Positions 11,001 through 23,850 of a stretch of 64,000 nt of DNA are shown in pieces. Source of the stretch: Acanthochlamys bracteata (Eukaryota > Streptophyta > Magnoliopsida > Pandanales > Velloziaceae); assembly GCA_019914995.1 (NCBI GenBank), contig CM034144.1, positions 1,985,489 through 2,049,488 on the forward strand, written 5' to 3'. The position numbers and the translations under genes were made by a program. Below the pieces are notes generated by a model, which was not told the origin of the DNA, did no database searches, and saw nothing but the letters and a program-made list of their open reading frames with translations. The first letter of the stretch is position 1; every line of letters starts with the position of its first letter.

Positions 11001-14000
11001 TTACCTATATGTTGTTGATTTGCTGCAGATATAAAAAGGACAGAACGTGTTGGAGAGAAGAGGGAGGAGGGTGAGTACTTCGAGATGGAGGTATATTTTC
11101 TATTTCTAATATGCTTTCTATCATACAGTTAGGGAGTGCTTATGAAAAGGAGCTTTTAAGTACCTTATTTTATAAATATTTAAAAAAACAAAAGTTATAC
11201 TTATAATTATTCCATAACCTACAATTCATCCATATCTTCCAAATTTAAAAACAAATTCTAGAAAATTGTACATAAGTTTTTTGGATTGGAAAGGAGCTTT
11301 TTGGGAGTAATAAGCACTCCCAAACGTATGCTTAATTGACTCAATGAACAATTTTCTCTTAGAAAAGGGTGGTTTGTAAACTTGAAATGCTTGAAACATT
11401 TAGTTGTCAATATTTTTGGAGCTCTGCATAGATTGTCTTTCATATGCTAAGTTTTGGGGTTCCAGAAGCATGTGAATAATAACTGACATAACACAATGAA
11501 AGTGATAGGAAAGCTGATCTTGGATGAGTTGAATCTCTGATGGAATCAAACACAATTGATTATTTGACATTCTTTCCCTTAAATATCAGTTCATGCTTTT
11601 CTTATGGACTAAGGAGATGTGTGGTTAAATGTGTGATTTTCTGAGGATTCCTTTAAGATAGTGGATTATCCACTCAGGTGCTGCATTGGATGTCAGTACT
11701 TGTGTAGCTTTTTTTAATACTCAGAATGGATTAAAAAGCTTTTTAATTCTCTACCACCAAGCATGGAGCTTATGTGCCGTAGAAGGTATAGTAGATTGAG
11801 CTGGTCTTTAGGGAAGTAAGACATGGTTTCCTCCTTATTTTTTCTTTTGAAACAGTTGTGCGTATATGAGTTTTCACTTTAGTTTCAGCAGACCTGATTT
11901 CTTGGTTGTTGTTGCAGTGTATTCTCTAAATCTGCAATTACTAACTCATCTGCTGATATTAATTGCAAACTCTATCCTTCAATTCATGTAGTTCACTGCC
12001 AAAAAATTGTGCAGGTTAAGGTATGTAATGGCAAGTTGCTCAATGTTGTTGCTTTTCCGAAAGGGTTCTATGTGTCGGGCAAGCAGTCTGTTCAAGGTCA
12101 CTCCTTAGTGGATCTCTTGCAACAAGTTAGCAGTGCTTTTGTGAAGGTTGGTAGCTATATAAACTATAACTTGAGCAGCTAAAGTTTTAGCTTCTTGTTT
12201 AAACTAGACTGTTATAATGTAAAATCTCCAAGAAATTTCCTATAAGAAAGCTAGGGCTTAAGGTGGAGCTAATCCTTGCTTTTGCTCATGTAACATATTT
12301 ATACCTGTGCTGGATACTAAATTCCATGATTATAACTGGGTTACATCCAGGCATATGACAATCTGATGGAAGCCTTTTTGGAGCACAACAAGGTGCGCTC
12401 TTTGGAGCAACTTTGTCTTTTGACTTAGTTGTTTAAGTCTTAACTGAATATTTAGCTTATGAATATTTTCTGAATTTTCAGTTTGGGAATTTGCCATATG
12501 GATTTCGTGCAAATACATGGCTCGTCCCACCTTTACTTGCTGAGTCCTTGTCGAGATGTTCTGCATTACCTACAGAAGATGAGAACTGGGGTGGGAACGG
12601 AGGTGGTCATGCGCGAGATGGTAAATATGACAATAGAGAGTGGTCCAAGGATTTCTCCTACCTGGCAAGCATGCCATGCAGAACTGAAGATGAAAGACTT
12701 GATCGAGATCGCAAAGCCTTTTTAGTGCACAATCTTTTTGTGGAGACTTCAATTTTCAAAGCTGTCGAAGTAATTAAGCATGTAATCAATTTGAGAAACT
12801 TGAATGGACAAGTCCTTGGCAACTCAATCGTGCATGAAGAGCATATGGGTGATCTGCATATTATGGTACGTAAAGATTTTGCAGATCCCAGTTTGAAATT
12901 GGAGAACAAGGTTGATGGGACTGAGCTACACCAAATGTCTGCAAGAGATGTCACCAAAAGAAACATTCTCAAAGGATTGACCGCCGATGAAAATGTTGTA
13001 ATTCAAGTAAGGCTTCATGATTTTGTTGCTTATGATATATGAAATAATTTCCCTTTTCCATTGTTTACTGGTACATTCTTTGTTGCTTTTTAGGACACTG
13101 CTACTGTTGGAGTTGTCATTGTCAGACATTGTGGTTACACAGCTGTGATCAAAATATCTGGCCGTGTTGATGGAACTGACTGCTCCAACAGCTTCATTAT
13201 AGACGACCAACTAGATGGAGGTTCAAATGCCTTAAGTATAAGCAGGTTTTACTTCTTTAAACTTGCATTACGTACTTGTTCTTGCAAAGTCTTATGCTTT
13301 TCTACAAGTATGTAATTCATGGTAGTTTTCTTACCTGTCTTAAGAAATTAAATCAGTGAGAACTTTTGTAGGAAATTTGGTCTTAAACATATCACATTTT
13401 CATCTTGCATCAGGACCTGGCATTTTTTTTCTTTTATTGTTGAGGGCCTGTCTAGAATTGAGTTGGATCCAGCTTTTATGTTTCAGAGACAATGTTTTTC
13501 CAATTTAGTTTTTTAACTCATAAAGGAAGTGAAATTCCACTTCTTTGAACAAATCTTTGGAGCAGTACCACTAACAACACAAGGCAACTAAAACAGACCC
13601 TTGTGTTTTATGCAAAATCTTGAGAGAGTGCTAACGGGTAACAATTTCACTGCAGCTTGAGAGAGTATCTCCCAGTACATTACTGCAATGAATCATCGGA
13701 GCAAAATCTTAACTGCTCTAAACATACCAATGATCTTGGATCTATGAGATGTTTTGTTCGTAACATAATTTCTGATAGCTTGGCCAAGTTAGAGAAATCA
13801 CCTAGTACATCTGAGAGATACTTCAGATGGGAGCTTGGTGCTTGCTGGATGCAACATCTAAACAAAAAGGAGAAAATGACAGGTGAGGAAGCTAAGAAGA
13901 AGCAGAACATGAAATCAGATGAACCAATTGTCAAAGGCCTGGGGAAGCAATTTGAACCACTAAAGAAAATAAAAAAGAAAGCGAGCTCCACGAATGAGTC

Positions 14001-17000
14001 CGACATTCCCTCGGAGCAGCTCACTATCAAGCTACCAGCTGCAACAAAGAACACAGATGGAGAAAAATGGTCTGAAGCTAATGGAGAGACTGAGATAAGG
14101 AAATTCTTATCTGATGAAGCGTTTTCGCGCCTACAAAGTTCAGGCACTGGTCTTCATCAAAAGGTATGTGAGTTGCTAGTAGGATTTTTCTCAAGTTCCT
14201 ATTGTTCAAGTGTAAAGATACGGCCTAAGGGCATGTCACTCCTTAAAGATATCATTAGTTTCAAGTATATGTAGGTGGCGCATTTGAAATAGGTCGGAAC
14301 AAGACAAGCTCTCTGTTCAGACTAAAGGTGATACGTAGTGGGCAACAACAGCAAACATCAACTCAAGTTTAGGAATAAACATTGTCATCTGTGTCACTTT
14401 GACATAATTAGTAAGACAGTGCTGCTGGGTTGGCTGCTATCATTACCAACACTAACCTTTCTTGTGGTATTTAATGAGAGAAAAATCTACGACAAGTGTT
14501 ATTAGCACCTTTCTTGCAGATACTCCAAATGTCAAAGTAGCTTGCTGCCTCATTCTTTCTGTAAAATCTTTTGACCTTCCTTCAGTTTGTGCTTGTCTCA
14601 TTGAGCAGCATCTAGCATATAGAAAATATGATGAGGAATTCATTCAACAACCAGACCTAGCATCATTTCTAATATTAGATTTGCCTACTACCTATTTAAT
14701 TGAATCTATAGCTTTATGTACTCATTTGTACTTTTATTACACATTTGCTCTTTATAATCTTAGTTCTGCTCTGACAGTCGCTTGAGGTCCTCATGGAGAT
14801 GGCTTGTAAATATTATGATGAAGTTGCTCTTCCGAAGCTGGTATGTTTCCTGATATTGCTTAACTCAACTTTGGAGTTCACGTATTTCAGTCATATTCAT
14901 TTTAAGTGCTAATTTCGATGTGAACTTTGAAGGTAGCAGATTTTGCATCGCTTGAGCTTTCTCCAGTTGATGGAAAAACTTTATCTGATTTTATGCATAC
15001 GAGGGGTCTGAGAATATGTTCATTGGGACGTCTGGTGAGTGCGTGCAAGTTTATCGCTGTTTCAATATTATCTGCTGTCGTAAATTGTTTACCTTTGTCT
15101 GTTATGTTTTATGATGCAGGTTGAACTTGCAGAAAAGCTGCCACATATTCAAAGTCTTTGCATCCACGAGATGGTGGCCCGATCTTTCAAATACATAGTT
15201 CGAGCTGTTATAGCTGCAACCGACAATTTTTCAGATCTTTCCGCTGCAATTGCTGCTACTCTAAACATCTTGCTAGGATCCTCAAAAGATGAAGATCATG
15301 ACCAAGATTTGTTGCACGATCACATCCTTGTAAGAAGATGGTTAGAGATGTTTCTTTCAAAAAGATTTTGTTGGCGGCTGAAAGATGAATTCAGACACTT
15401 GAGAAAGTTTGTACTACTTCGAAGTATTTGCCAGAAGGTGAGCTAGTTCAAAGATCCAGATAAATAGATTTCCATAATTAACCTGGATTCTCATTCAGCA
15501 TTCTCTTGATTCAGGTCGGACTAGAGCTAGTTTCCAGAGATTATGATATGGGCAGCTCAAACCCTTTTGATAAATCAGATATTATCAGTGTAGTTCCTGT
15601 TTCGAAAGTATGATTGGGAGTTTAAAGCGATTTCCCCTCTTAAGGATCTGAAGGAATTCCCTCTTAACATTTGTTTATGTCTTTCAGCATGTGATGTGCT
15701 CTTCTGCGGATGGTCGAAACCTACTGGAATCTTCAAAGGCAGCACTAGACAAAGGAAAGCTGGAGAATGCAGTTACCTTCGGCACAAAGGTATAAAATGC
15801 AACTTAGAGTAAGCAGATGATTGCATCAAGAAGAAGTATTAGTAGTCTTCTTCATATTGAGTAATTGTTCGAACTGACTTATTGCATGTTCTCTGTACAC
15901 CAAGGCTTTGGCGAAAATGATAGCTGTTTGTGGTCCTTACCATCGAATGACAGCTAATGCTTATAGCCTCTTAGCAGTCATCCTCTATCATACTGGAGAC
16001 TTCGATCAGGTATCCATTTTGATGCAAGTGTCTGGCATTTGTTGGAAACCTGGGGCATTTTCAAGTTAACAACTACTATATGTGTGGTAGCTGTCTAGGT
16101 TAATCTGCTTTATTTGATCCTCTGTAAGAGCTCTATCAATGTTACTATCTCTCCCAAGACAAAAGGCTATATAAATCAAATAACTTTTGAAAATTTAAAA
16201 TATTTATCCTTATTTTATGGCATGTTCTACTTTGCATGAATGTGGAATTCTTTTCTGAATTTAGAAGCTTAGTGCAGGCCAGTCCAGTCCTTTTTTGTAT
16301 AACCCTCTTAATAGACTTACTTTAGCCTTTTTGATAGGCAACATGAATCAGGCGTTGAAGAAAGTTACAGTATCATATGTATCAAGATGTGTAGATGTAA
16401 GAAGCTGCATTAAGAGTGGTGTGTCAGGCCTTGTCAAAATTATATTATACCTTATAACTTTTTGCCATTTTAGTTATCCCATCAAAGAAAACGAACATCG
16501 TAGAAGGTTTATGAAGGATTCAGTTTTTGATATCAGATTGGTTGCATATACTAATGTAGTTATGCCATCTAAAATCATCTGGGGATGCTGATACTCTCGA
16601 TCTAGTGCCTTAAGGCTCTGATTGCTTTGGACAAAAGTGAGGAAAAAGAAAACAATTTCTCTCTATTTGTTGTTTTGTTAGATGGAGAATTATGAGGTGA
16701 AAAGAAAAGGATTCTCCTTCCTATACCATTTGGATTCTCTCCCAAAAGGGAGTGAAAGTGGGAGGAGAGAAACCTCATTTGCTTTGTTTTCTTCTTCACT
16801 CACTTTCCTTTCTTTTCCTTCAAGCAACATTGCCTGAATTATGAAAAAAGAATAGTTGCAACTGATTTTTCTTTCTGAAGACATACCCTTTTAATTCACA
16901 GGCAACCATATATCAACAGAAGGCTCTAGATATCAATGAGAGGGAGCTTGGCCTTGACCATCCAGAAACCATGAAGAGTTATGGTGATCTTTCTGTCTTC

Positions 17001-18548
17001 TATTACCGCCTCCAGCACATCGAGTTGGCTTTGAAGTAAGCTTAGAGAATCATATGTTGTCATCTGAATAAATGATGCTTCAAACATGTATATTGAGTCT
17101 GACTTCTTTTTTTAATTTTTTTAATAGATATCTTTTAAATAAAAGTAAATTCTAGTTTTCATAACCGAATTCTCTAGAGTACGTGGCTACAGATTTTACT
17201 AGTATGTTTCTTGTTGAACTTTACTAGGATAGCAGCTCTTTATTTCAATAGGTTCACCCTGCATATATTTGCCTAACATTTACTGCTTTGGCTAGATATT
17301 TTGAGGGAACTCATGCAATAGCACACAATTTCTAAAAGCATTTGCCTGAAAGAAGATATGACATCCTCCATGTATGTCAGGCTCCATGAAGAGTCACTTC
17401 TAAGAATGGGAACATTTTAATGCTTGTGACTGGCTTAGGTTACACACTATTCATCAGGATAGCTAGTAAATATCTATTCATTAGGATAGCTATTTGACAA
17501 ATGGGAAATTATGATACCTAGGGTGTCAACTAAGTCAGTTGATATGCTTTGCAAGCATCGCAAGCCATAATTTTGTAGTCACTCATCAATTACCTGTAAA
17601 TTTGTTTTGTGCTAGTACATTGACGGATTGTTCTTATAAATCCCTGGTCTCTAAGAACGGATGTGCTTTTGCCAAACACTTCCTAGTGAAAGGTCTAGGG
17701 GTGGACTTGTCACCCATCTCCATTCAGAATCTATTTTTTTCTTACCACCCCTTTGGACTAATGGCTGTCCAAATGAAAGACCCCTGCAAGCGGTTTAGTA
17801 TGCTTGCTAGGGTATGTGGTGCTGGATTTAGGCAGCTAAGCACTATTCAATACAAACAGAAGGCGCAAAATGATAACTTATAGCCAATTTTGAAACATTT
17901 CTCACTTTTTATATTTGTCAAAATTTTGGTATACAAACTTCAGGTATATGTCATGATTTTAAGACAAAATTAAACTCGAAGATGTGGAGCGTTGCCGAAG
18001 TAGCTTTTAATTGGCCTTAATCTACTTACCTCAAAGGGCCCTACTATCAACAAAATTTCGTATTGCCACATTTATTGGTCGACAAACTGCATAAAGTTAT
18101 TTTCTCCAAAGAACTTAGATCTTACTACTTGGATTTTCTTTAAAAGTAAAATTGAGGATCTTCACTTTAGCCAATATCTAGGAAGAGACTTTTGTGGTAT
18201 AGCTTTGCAACTAAAATATGACTTGTCTTCAAAAGAGAAAATTAATAGTGACACGTATTGTTTTCATTACTTGTTATTAGCATTAATGTTTGCCACTTGC
18301 ATTTCATTTAATTTTCTGCAATCTTTCGAGTTTGGAACTCCTATGTTCTAACCAACTACCCTATCAGATATGTGAACCGGGCACTCTTCCTTCTTCATTT
18401 CTCTTGTGGACTGGCACATCCAAATTCCGCTGCGACCTACATAAATGTAGCAATGATGGAGGAAGGTGTAGGAAATGTCCAAGTTGCACTTCGTTACCTT
18501 CATGAAGCTCTCAGTTGCAATCAAAGATTGCTAGGAGCTGACCACATC

Positions 18549-18585
<37 letters not shown>

Positions 18586-21500
18586 GCTGTATGGAAATGT
18601 CCACCTATTTACTTCAGTGATCTTGTATACATGATTGGGTTGCTGAATATGCAGAAAGAACTAAATTATAGAGAAGGGAAAATCTTTTGGATATTCAGTT
18701 CATCTAGAAGAACCGAGGTTTTTGATAAATTTCAAGCCTGAAGCAGCATCTACTTTCCGTCACCTCTAGGATGACCTACCTCAGGATGGATGCCTTCTTC
18801 CTGTGCTTCTTGTCTGTATCAGTGTTTTCTGTGAACAAAAGAAAACTTTAAACTTCTTAGAATGAGTACAGTGTCATTTATTAGAGAGAAATACTTATTA
18901 CACATATATGTTGCTCAAGTGAAATGCCCTTCATTCAGATCAATATTGCCATTAGGCTGAGGAAAGTTACATGGGCACTTTAATACATGAGATGGTAATA
19001 ACAGCTGGCTGTAGTTGTGGGTTAAGAGTCCAAACAGTGTAATGATTTTTCTTGATAGCTTATGGTCACCTCAGAGTAGTAAATTGACCTAGACCATTAC
19101 TATATCTGGCAGACAGCAGCAAGCTACCATGCAATTGCCATAGCACTTTCCATGATGGAAGCTTATTCCCTCAGCGTCCAGCATGAACAAACAACATTAC
19201 AAATACTTAAGGCAAAGCTTGGAACAGCTGATCTTCGCACACAGGTTTCTTTAACTATTATTATGCTGGAAGCAGATTGATGTACAACCAGTATTAATTA
19301 GTGATATGATCATGCAGGATGCTATTGCATGGCTTGAGTATTTCGAATCCAAAGCTCTAGAGCAACAAGAGGCTACACGTAGAGGTATCCCAAAGCCTGA
19401 CGCCTCAATTGCAAGCAAAGGTCATTTGAGGTATAAGAATTGCATTTCCTTTTGAGTAAATTAAATCTGTTAATGATATTTCCTCTGTATTTAAAGATTT
19501 TACCTCTTCAGTGTGTCAGATCTTCTTGACTACATCAACCCTGATCAAGTCAAACAGAAAGAGACTCAGAAAAAGCTTCGGCGAACAAAGGTGATTGAGT
19601 TTGTCATAAACCATTTTTTGTAACAGAAAGTATGGAGTCCAATGCAGTGATATGCAGGGGTGTAGTTAATGGCATCTCAAATTTAGAGTTAGGCTGATCA
19701 TTAGCAATAACAGAAAGGTTCTGATTTTCTTTTTTTTTCTTAAAATTTTTAAAAAAATTAAGTTGGAAAAAGAGTCAAGATAGTCAGTATTTCTATTATT
19801 CTTTGGAAGTCATGAGTTTTAGACAAATCTAGTTTCTTCAACCAATAGTTTGTAAGGTGGATCACTTTCGTCATGCCATTAATAAGTTTTAAAACTGCTT
19901 TGTAGATGTTCTTTCCTACAGGATTTTAACTGGCTTGTTCATGTTTTCTGCAACTTAGCAGAGTATTGCTCAAACCATCCAGCCAGAACCTGTCACTGCA
20001 ACAGAGGATGACAAATATGCCACGCAATCTCCAACAATGAGTGTTACATTGGAGGAACTTAAGAGTGAGAAAACATCTGTAAATATTCAGCTGGAAAAAT
20101 CTGAACAAAGTGATAAGGTAATTCATGTTCAGCAAGTGCATACAGATACATCATATCATGGAGAATCTTCTGATGAAGGATGGCAAGCAGCCAATTCTAA
20201 GGGAAGATTAGCAACTATGCGAAAGAAATCTGGTTCCCGAAGACCTGCTCTTTCAAAACTAAGCATCAAAAGCTCAAGTTCAACTAGTCCTGCAGTTTCC
20301 AGCTTTCACAAAAAGGTCGTCTCAACATGGCAAGAAACTGAAACGCTAGCACTAGATCATTCTCATGTGAAGAAAAATCCAAGGTCCAGAACTACGTTCA
20401 AAGCAGAGGAAACAAGTTATGTGCAAGCAAAGAGCCCAGGCACAGAAGAAGTGCACCAAAAGGCTACTATTGTTAACAGGCTACCGGTGGCTTCAAAGTC
20501 TGCATCTTATAAACAAGTGGCGATTTCGCCTCCTGGGACACTTTTAAAATCTGCAAGGGAGGAAGTACAAGACACTAAGGGAGAAAATGATGATGCTGAT
20601 GATAAAGTATGCACGACTGAGTTGGATACAAGCAACCAGCCCAATGAAATGCCTTCAGTAGTAGTGTTATCACAAGAGCAAGTTCCTAGTGATGAGAGCG
20701 AGAAGGATATTCCACCAGAGGACTTCAATGCATCACCAAATATAGAAGATAAGATGTCATCTGGTTCTGATGTAACTCAGGATTTCTATGCTTTGAATGA
20801 AACTGCTAGGAACGGGAGTAAACTCTCTGCTTCAGCTGCACCGTTCAACCCTGGCTCACTGCTGTCAATGTCGCATCCGTACAACTCTGCTGCTATTGCT
20901 GGACTATATGATACTAGACTAGCTCATCAGGTAGCACCCCCTCAAACCATGGAGATCCCTGTACCACATAGTGTTGATGCTAGCGTACCTCGTGGTCCTA
21001 GATCAATGTACTACAGGTCTGGGTTTTCTTTCCGGAGAAAGCAGAGTTATCCAACTTCTCAGAGTTCAGCTAGTTCAGTGACTATCAGAAGTAGCTATGG
21101 CCCTAGTATCATGAACCCCCATGCAGCTGAGTTTGTTCCAGGGAGAGCTTGGAAGCAATTCGATCAGTCTCATGGTGAATTGCAAACACAAAGCAACCTG
21201 AAAGGACAGTTAGAAAGTTCAAATTCTAAACTGGAGACGTATGATTTTGCTCCTGAAGAAAAGAATCAAGCAAATCAAGCTAACAGCATGGTAGATGGAA
21301 ATAAGGGCAATGGGAAAATCAGCATGCAAGAATCAGAGACATCAGGGCTTGCACGGCAAATATTGTTGAACTTCATTTTCAAATCAGTTCATGATACCAT
21401 AGGCAACAATAATGAGCGTAAGTCTGATCCAAAGCGAAAAGAAAACGAGAAGGTGTTGAGAAAAAGGCATTGTGGCAGCGAAACTATCAGAGAAAGTTCT

Positions 21501-21659
21501 CAGTTATATGACAATCAGCAGCCTAAGAATCCTGATACATTCAGAGGCAAGAATCAGGACACTGAAGGGTTTACAGTTGTTGTAAATAGGAGGAAAAGCA
21601 AGCAGCATTTCACCAACCCTGTGAATGGTTTGTATACTCAGCAGTCTATATGCACTTAA
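8073..21659 (+). CDS. TSS/REC1-like CLU-domain and TPR protein (clustered mitochondria family), 23 exons
   Basis: Relatives in Arabidopsis (TSS, REC1-3) are cytosolic/nuclear CLU-TPR proteins that affect chloroplast compartment size and meristem growth. Exons: 8073-8142, 8546-8607, 8718-8810, 9180-9252, 10331-10675, 11029-11090, 12015-12146, 12351-12392, 12482-13006, 13094-13245, 13656-14163, 14778-14840, 14933-15034, 15120-15437, 15515-15607, 15688-15789, 15905-16009, 16902-17035, 18368-18551, 19113-19244, 19318-19430, 19512-19590, 19962-21659. They total 5,187 nt including TAA, or 1,728 aa, and every junction keeps frame with GT-AG. The start gives [10 protein letters not shown] with a Lys-rich tail, as in relatives. 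Visible regions: N-terminal ubiquitin-like part (about 24-110), CLU domain around [13 protein letters not shown] (294), central domain around SLELSPVDG (about 714), TPRs at about 905-1100, then a low-complexity tail with SDEGWQ (about 1233) and a C-terminal GLYTQQSIC. Orthology to TSS versus REC1 is unresolved. Confidence 0.95.
11132..11321. mobile_element. MITE in intron 6 of the TSS-like gene
   Basis: Terminal inverted repeats GGGAGTGCTTAT (11132) and ATAAGCACTCCC (ending 11321) enclose about 190 bp of AT-rich sequence that contains further inverted GGAGCTTTT stretches. It lies inside an intron, so the reading frame is untouched. A target duplication was not clear. Confidence 0.6.
18553..18582. 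repeat. (TC)n microsatellite touching a 5' splice site
   Basis: About 15 TC units start one base into intron 19, so the donor reads CAG|GTCTCT. Exon 19 must end at 18551 because the family sequence [16 protein letters not shown] continues in frame at 19113. Confidence 0.85.
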
Positions 21660-22083
21660 AATTGAAGCATTTGGAGGGCTGCTAATACAAGGTAACCTAA
21701 TAGTCAGAGAAGTTCCCTTTTACCCTTGGGCAACCTGAAATGAAATGTTGCAATAGGTAATACTTTAATCATAAAGGTTATAGCCTTGTAGGAACTTTTG
21801 TAATTGTCGCCTTTTATATGCAGTTTTAGTAGTCTCGAACTTTAGATTTCTTCTACTTTTATGTATAGAAGAATCTTCAAGGACTCCCTCTCGAGTTAAC
21901 AAAAAATTTTGGTATTGTCTTTCAAGATAAAGTTCAAAAGAGATATATATATATTTTCATATTTCGTAGCCTTGCTGCAGGGCGATTGCAGTGGAACCAT
22001 ATGCTATAACACTTTCAATCAACATAATATTACCTCCATTCATTTTTAGTCTTTTAGGTGTAGAAGCTGTGTATTCCGAGGAC
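21660..22083. other. 3' UTR and downstream flank of the TSS-like gene
   Basis: No further exon is needed, since the protein ends with the family's usual C-terminal sequence. No canonical AATAAA stands out close to the stop; an AT-rich stretch at about 21930-21965 could serve. Confidence 0.4.
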
Positions 22084-23559
22084 TATGGCTATGTTTGGGA
22101 GTTTTTTTCTGACCTTTAGTTAGAAAAAAGCGCTCAACAGTATTTTGAGTGTTTGGCAATGCGAGCTTTTGCAAAAAATAAGTAGCTTCTTTCTTAAAAA
22201 AAAAGTTAGCTTGATGCTTTTTCAATAAACACTACGGAGCTTTTCGTAACTTATTAGTTAAAATGACTATTTTTTTTTTGCTAAGTTTGACAAATTACAT
22301 ACATATGAATTTGCTCACTCCCTCAGCTACTCACTCATTTCACTTATTTCTCTGCAATGCACTGTGCATTCACTCTCGTTCGCAGCCATTGCCAGTGATA
22401 TTCACTCGTCTTTGCTCGCACACCTACCGTTGGTGTTGTCATTCACTTCTCTCATTCACTACTATCTCCTCGCTCATCCACCGACATATGATCGTTCGCT
22501 CATCTATTCAACTCTCTCGTTTGCTCAACCCTATAAAGCCGATCTATCTCTGCTAAACAAATCTTTCAGCTAATCTCTGCTCAAAACTAATTCGCGATGC
22601 ATCAGAGATCCTCCAATCTTTCGTTGGTGCTAAGGAGATACACAAGTACTTGATTTCTTGGTTTCATTCGAATTTTTTTTTTCTTTCGATAAATCGCGTT
22701 TATAGTATTATTTTGTGAAATTTTTCGTTCTGTTTTTTTCTTCGTCCAGCGTTTGTTTGATTTATTATTTCTAACTTTCTTTTTGTGAATTTTGTTTGTT
22801 TTAGCCTTTATTAATTAATTATTGAATGATCGAAAATATTTTCGCTTAATCATGGAAATTGAAGAGTAGTGGATCGAAATCTTTTTTTATTTTGTTTAGT
22901 CTGTATTAGCTACTGTAGCTAATTGATGATGTTGCAGTAGTAGCTGCTGTAGCTATTTTTTTTTTTTGCCGACTGATGCTACTACTGTTATTGTAGCTGT
23001 TATCGTTATTGTAGTAGTTGCTTTAGAACTTGTTATTGTTGTTCTTCTTCTGTAGTGTAGTGCTGAAAATTCGTAATTTGATATTGTATCCATTTGCTTT
23101 TGTGTAGAACCGATGTTGGCTACTAAGTATTTTAGGCTCTAAAGGCTTTCTCAATATCAAGGTGGCTCTGTCGATGTTGCATTTTTATGATTTGTTGTAT
23201 GTAGTTTAGTTCATACGGGATGCATATCTACATATTGTATTTTTATTGGTTTGTTCTTCATAATATTGGAGTGAAGTTTATTTATTGATTGTACAAGTTT
23301 TCTCAAATCTAATGCATAATTCTTGAAGTAGCCCGTGGTCTTGCTTTGAGCATTCAGGCACAAACTCATTACTGTAAGCAGTTGAAACTTCAGTTATCAT
23401 CATCATCGTCAACAATAATAACAATAAATTCTTCTTTTTCTTGTTCTTCTTCTTTAAATCTGCAACATGCATGATAAGAATAATGTTTATTCATACTAGA
23501 AATGTTTTGTTCTGTTGAGTGTGTGCTTTGTGTAGTTCTTTGTATGTTATATATAACTA

Positions 23560-23850
23560 ATCTAGTGAGTTGAAACATGTGGCTAATTTAGTGAGCTGAA
23601 ACATACTAATTTGAGCAACCTTAAACAAGCAAGCTCACTACATACATCATGCATCTGTTTAAGTTGAAACAGTGAGATTGATTGATATTTTTGTTTTGGA
23701 GCTAAACAGTGAGCTGAAACAACATCCATCTGCTCAAGCTAAATAGTGAGCTCTGAGCTAAATAGTGAGCTAGACATGCATCTATTTAAACAAAACAGTG
23801 AGCTTTGAGCTAAATAGTGAGCTAAACATGCATCTTTTGAGCTATCTTGA
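23560..23850. repeat. Cluster of GAGCTAAA/GTGAGCTGAAACA motifs
   Basis: Short related motifs recur here about a dozen times: AGTGAGCTGAAACATACTA, GAGCTAAACAGTGAGCTGAA, GAGCTAAATAGTGAGCTAAACATGCATC. Further copies lie near 24540-24580, 27310-27400 and 28750-28870, all inside the Harbinger element. Spacing is irregular. Confidence 0.7.

Noticed and set aside
16295-16591. 98-codon ORF in intron 17 of the TSS-like gene
   Set aside because: Falls wholly within an intron fixed by homology; no domain; would break the TPR region if included.
17539-17883. 114-codon ORF in intron 18 of the TSS-like gene
   Set aside because: Intronic; the TPR region joins in frame from 17035 to 18368 without it.
22263-22573. 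Overlapping 97- and 69-codon ORFs
   Set aside because: Two frames of one Ser/His/Leu-rich pyrimidine-rich stretch near the Harbinger left end; no domain.
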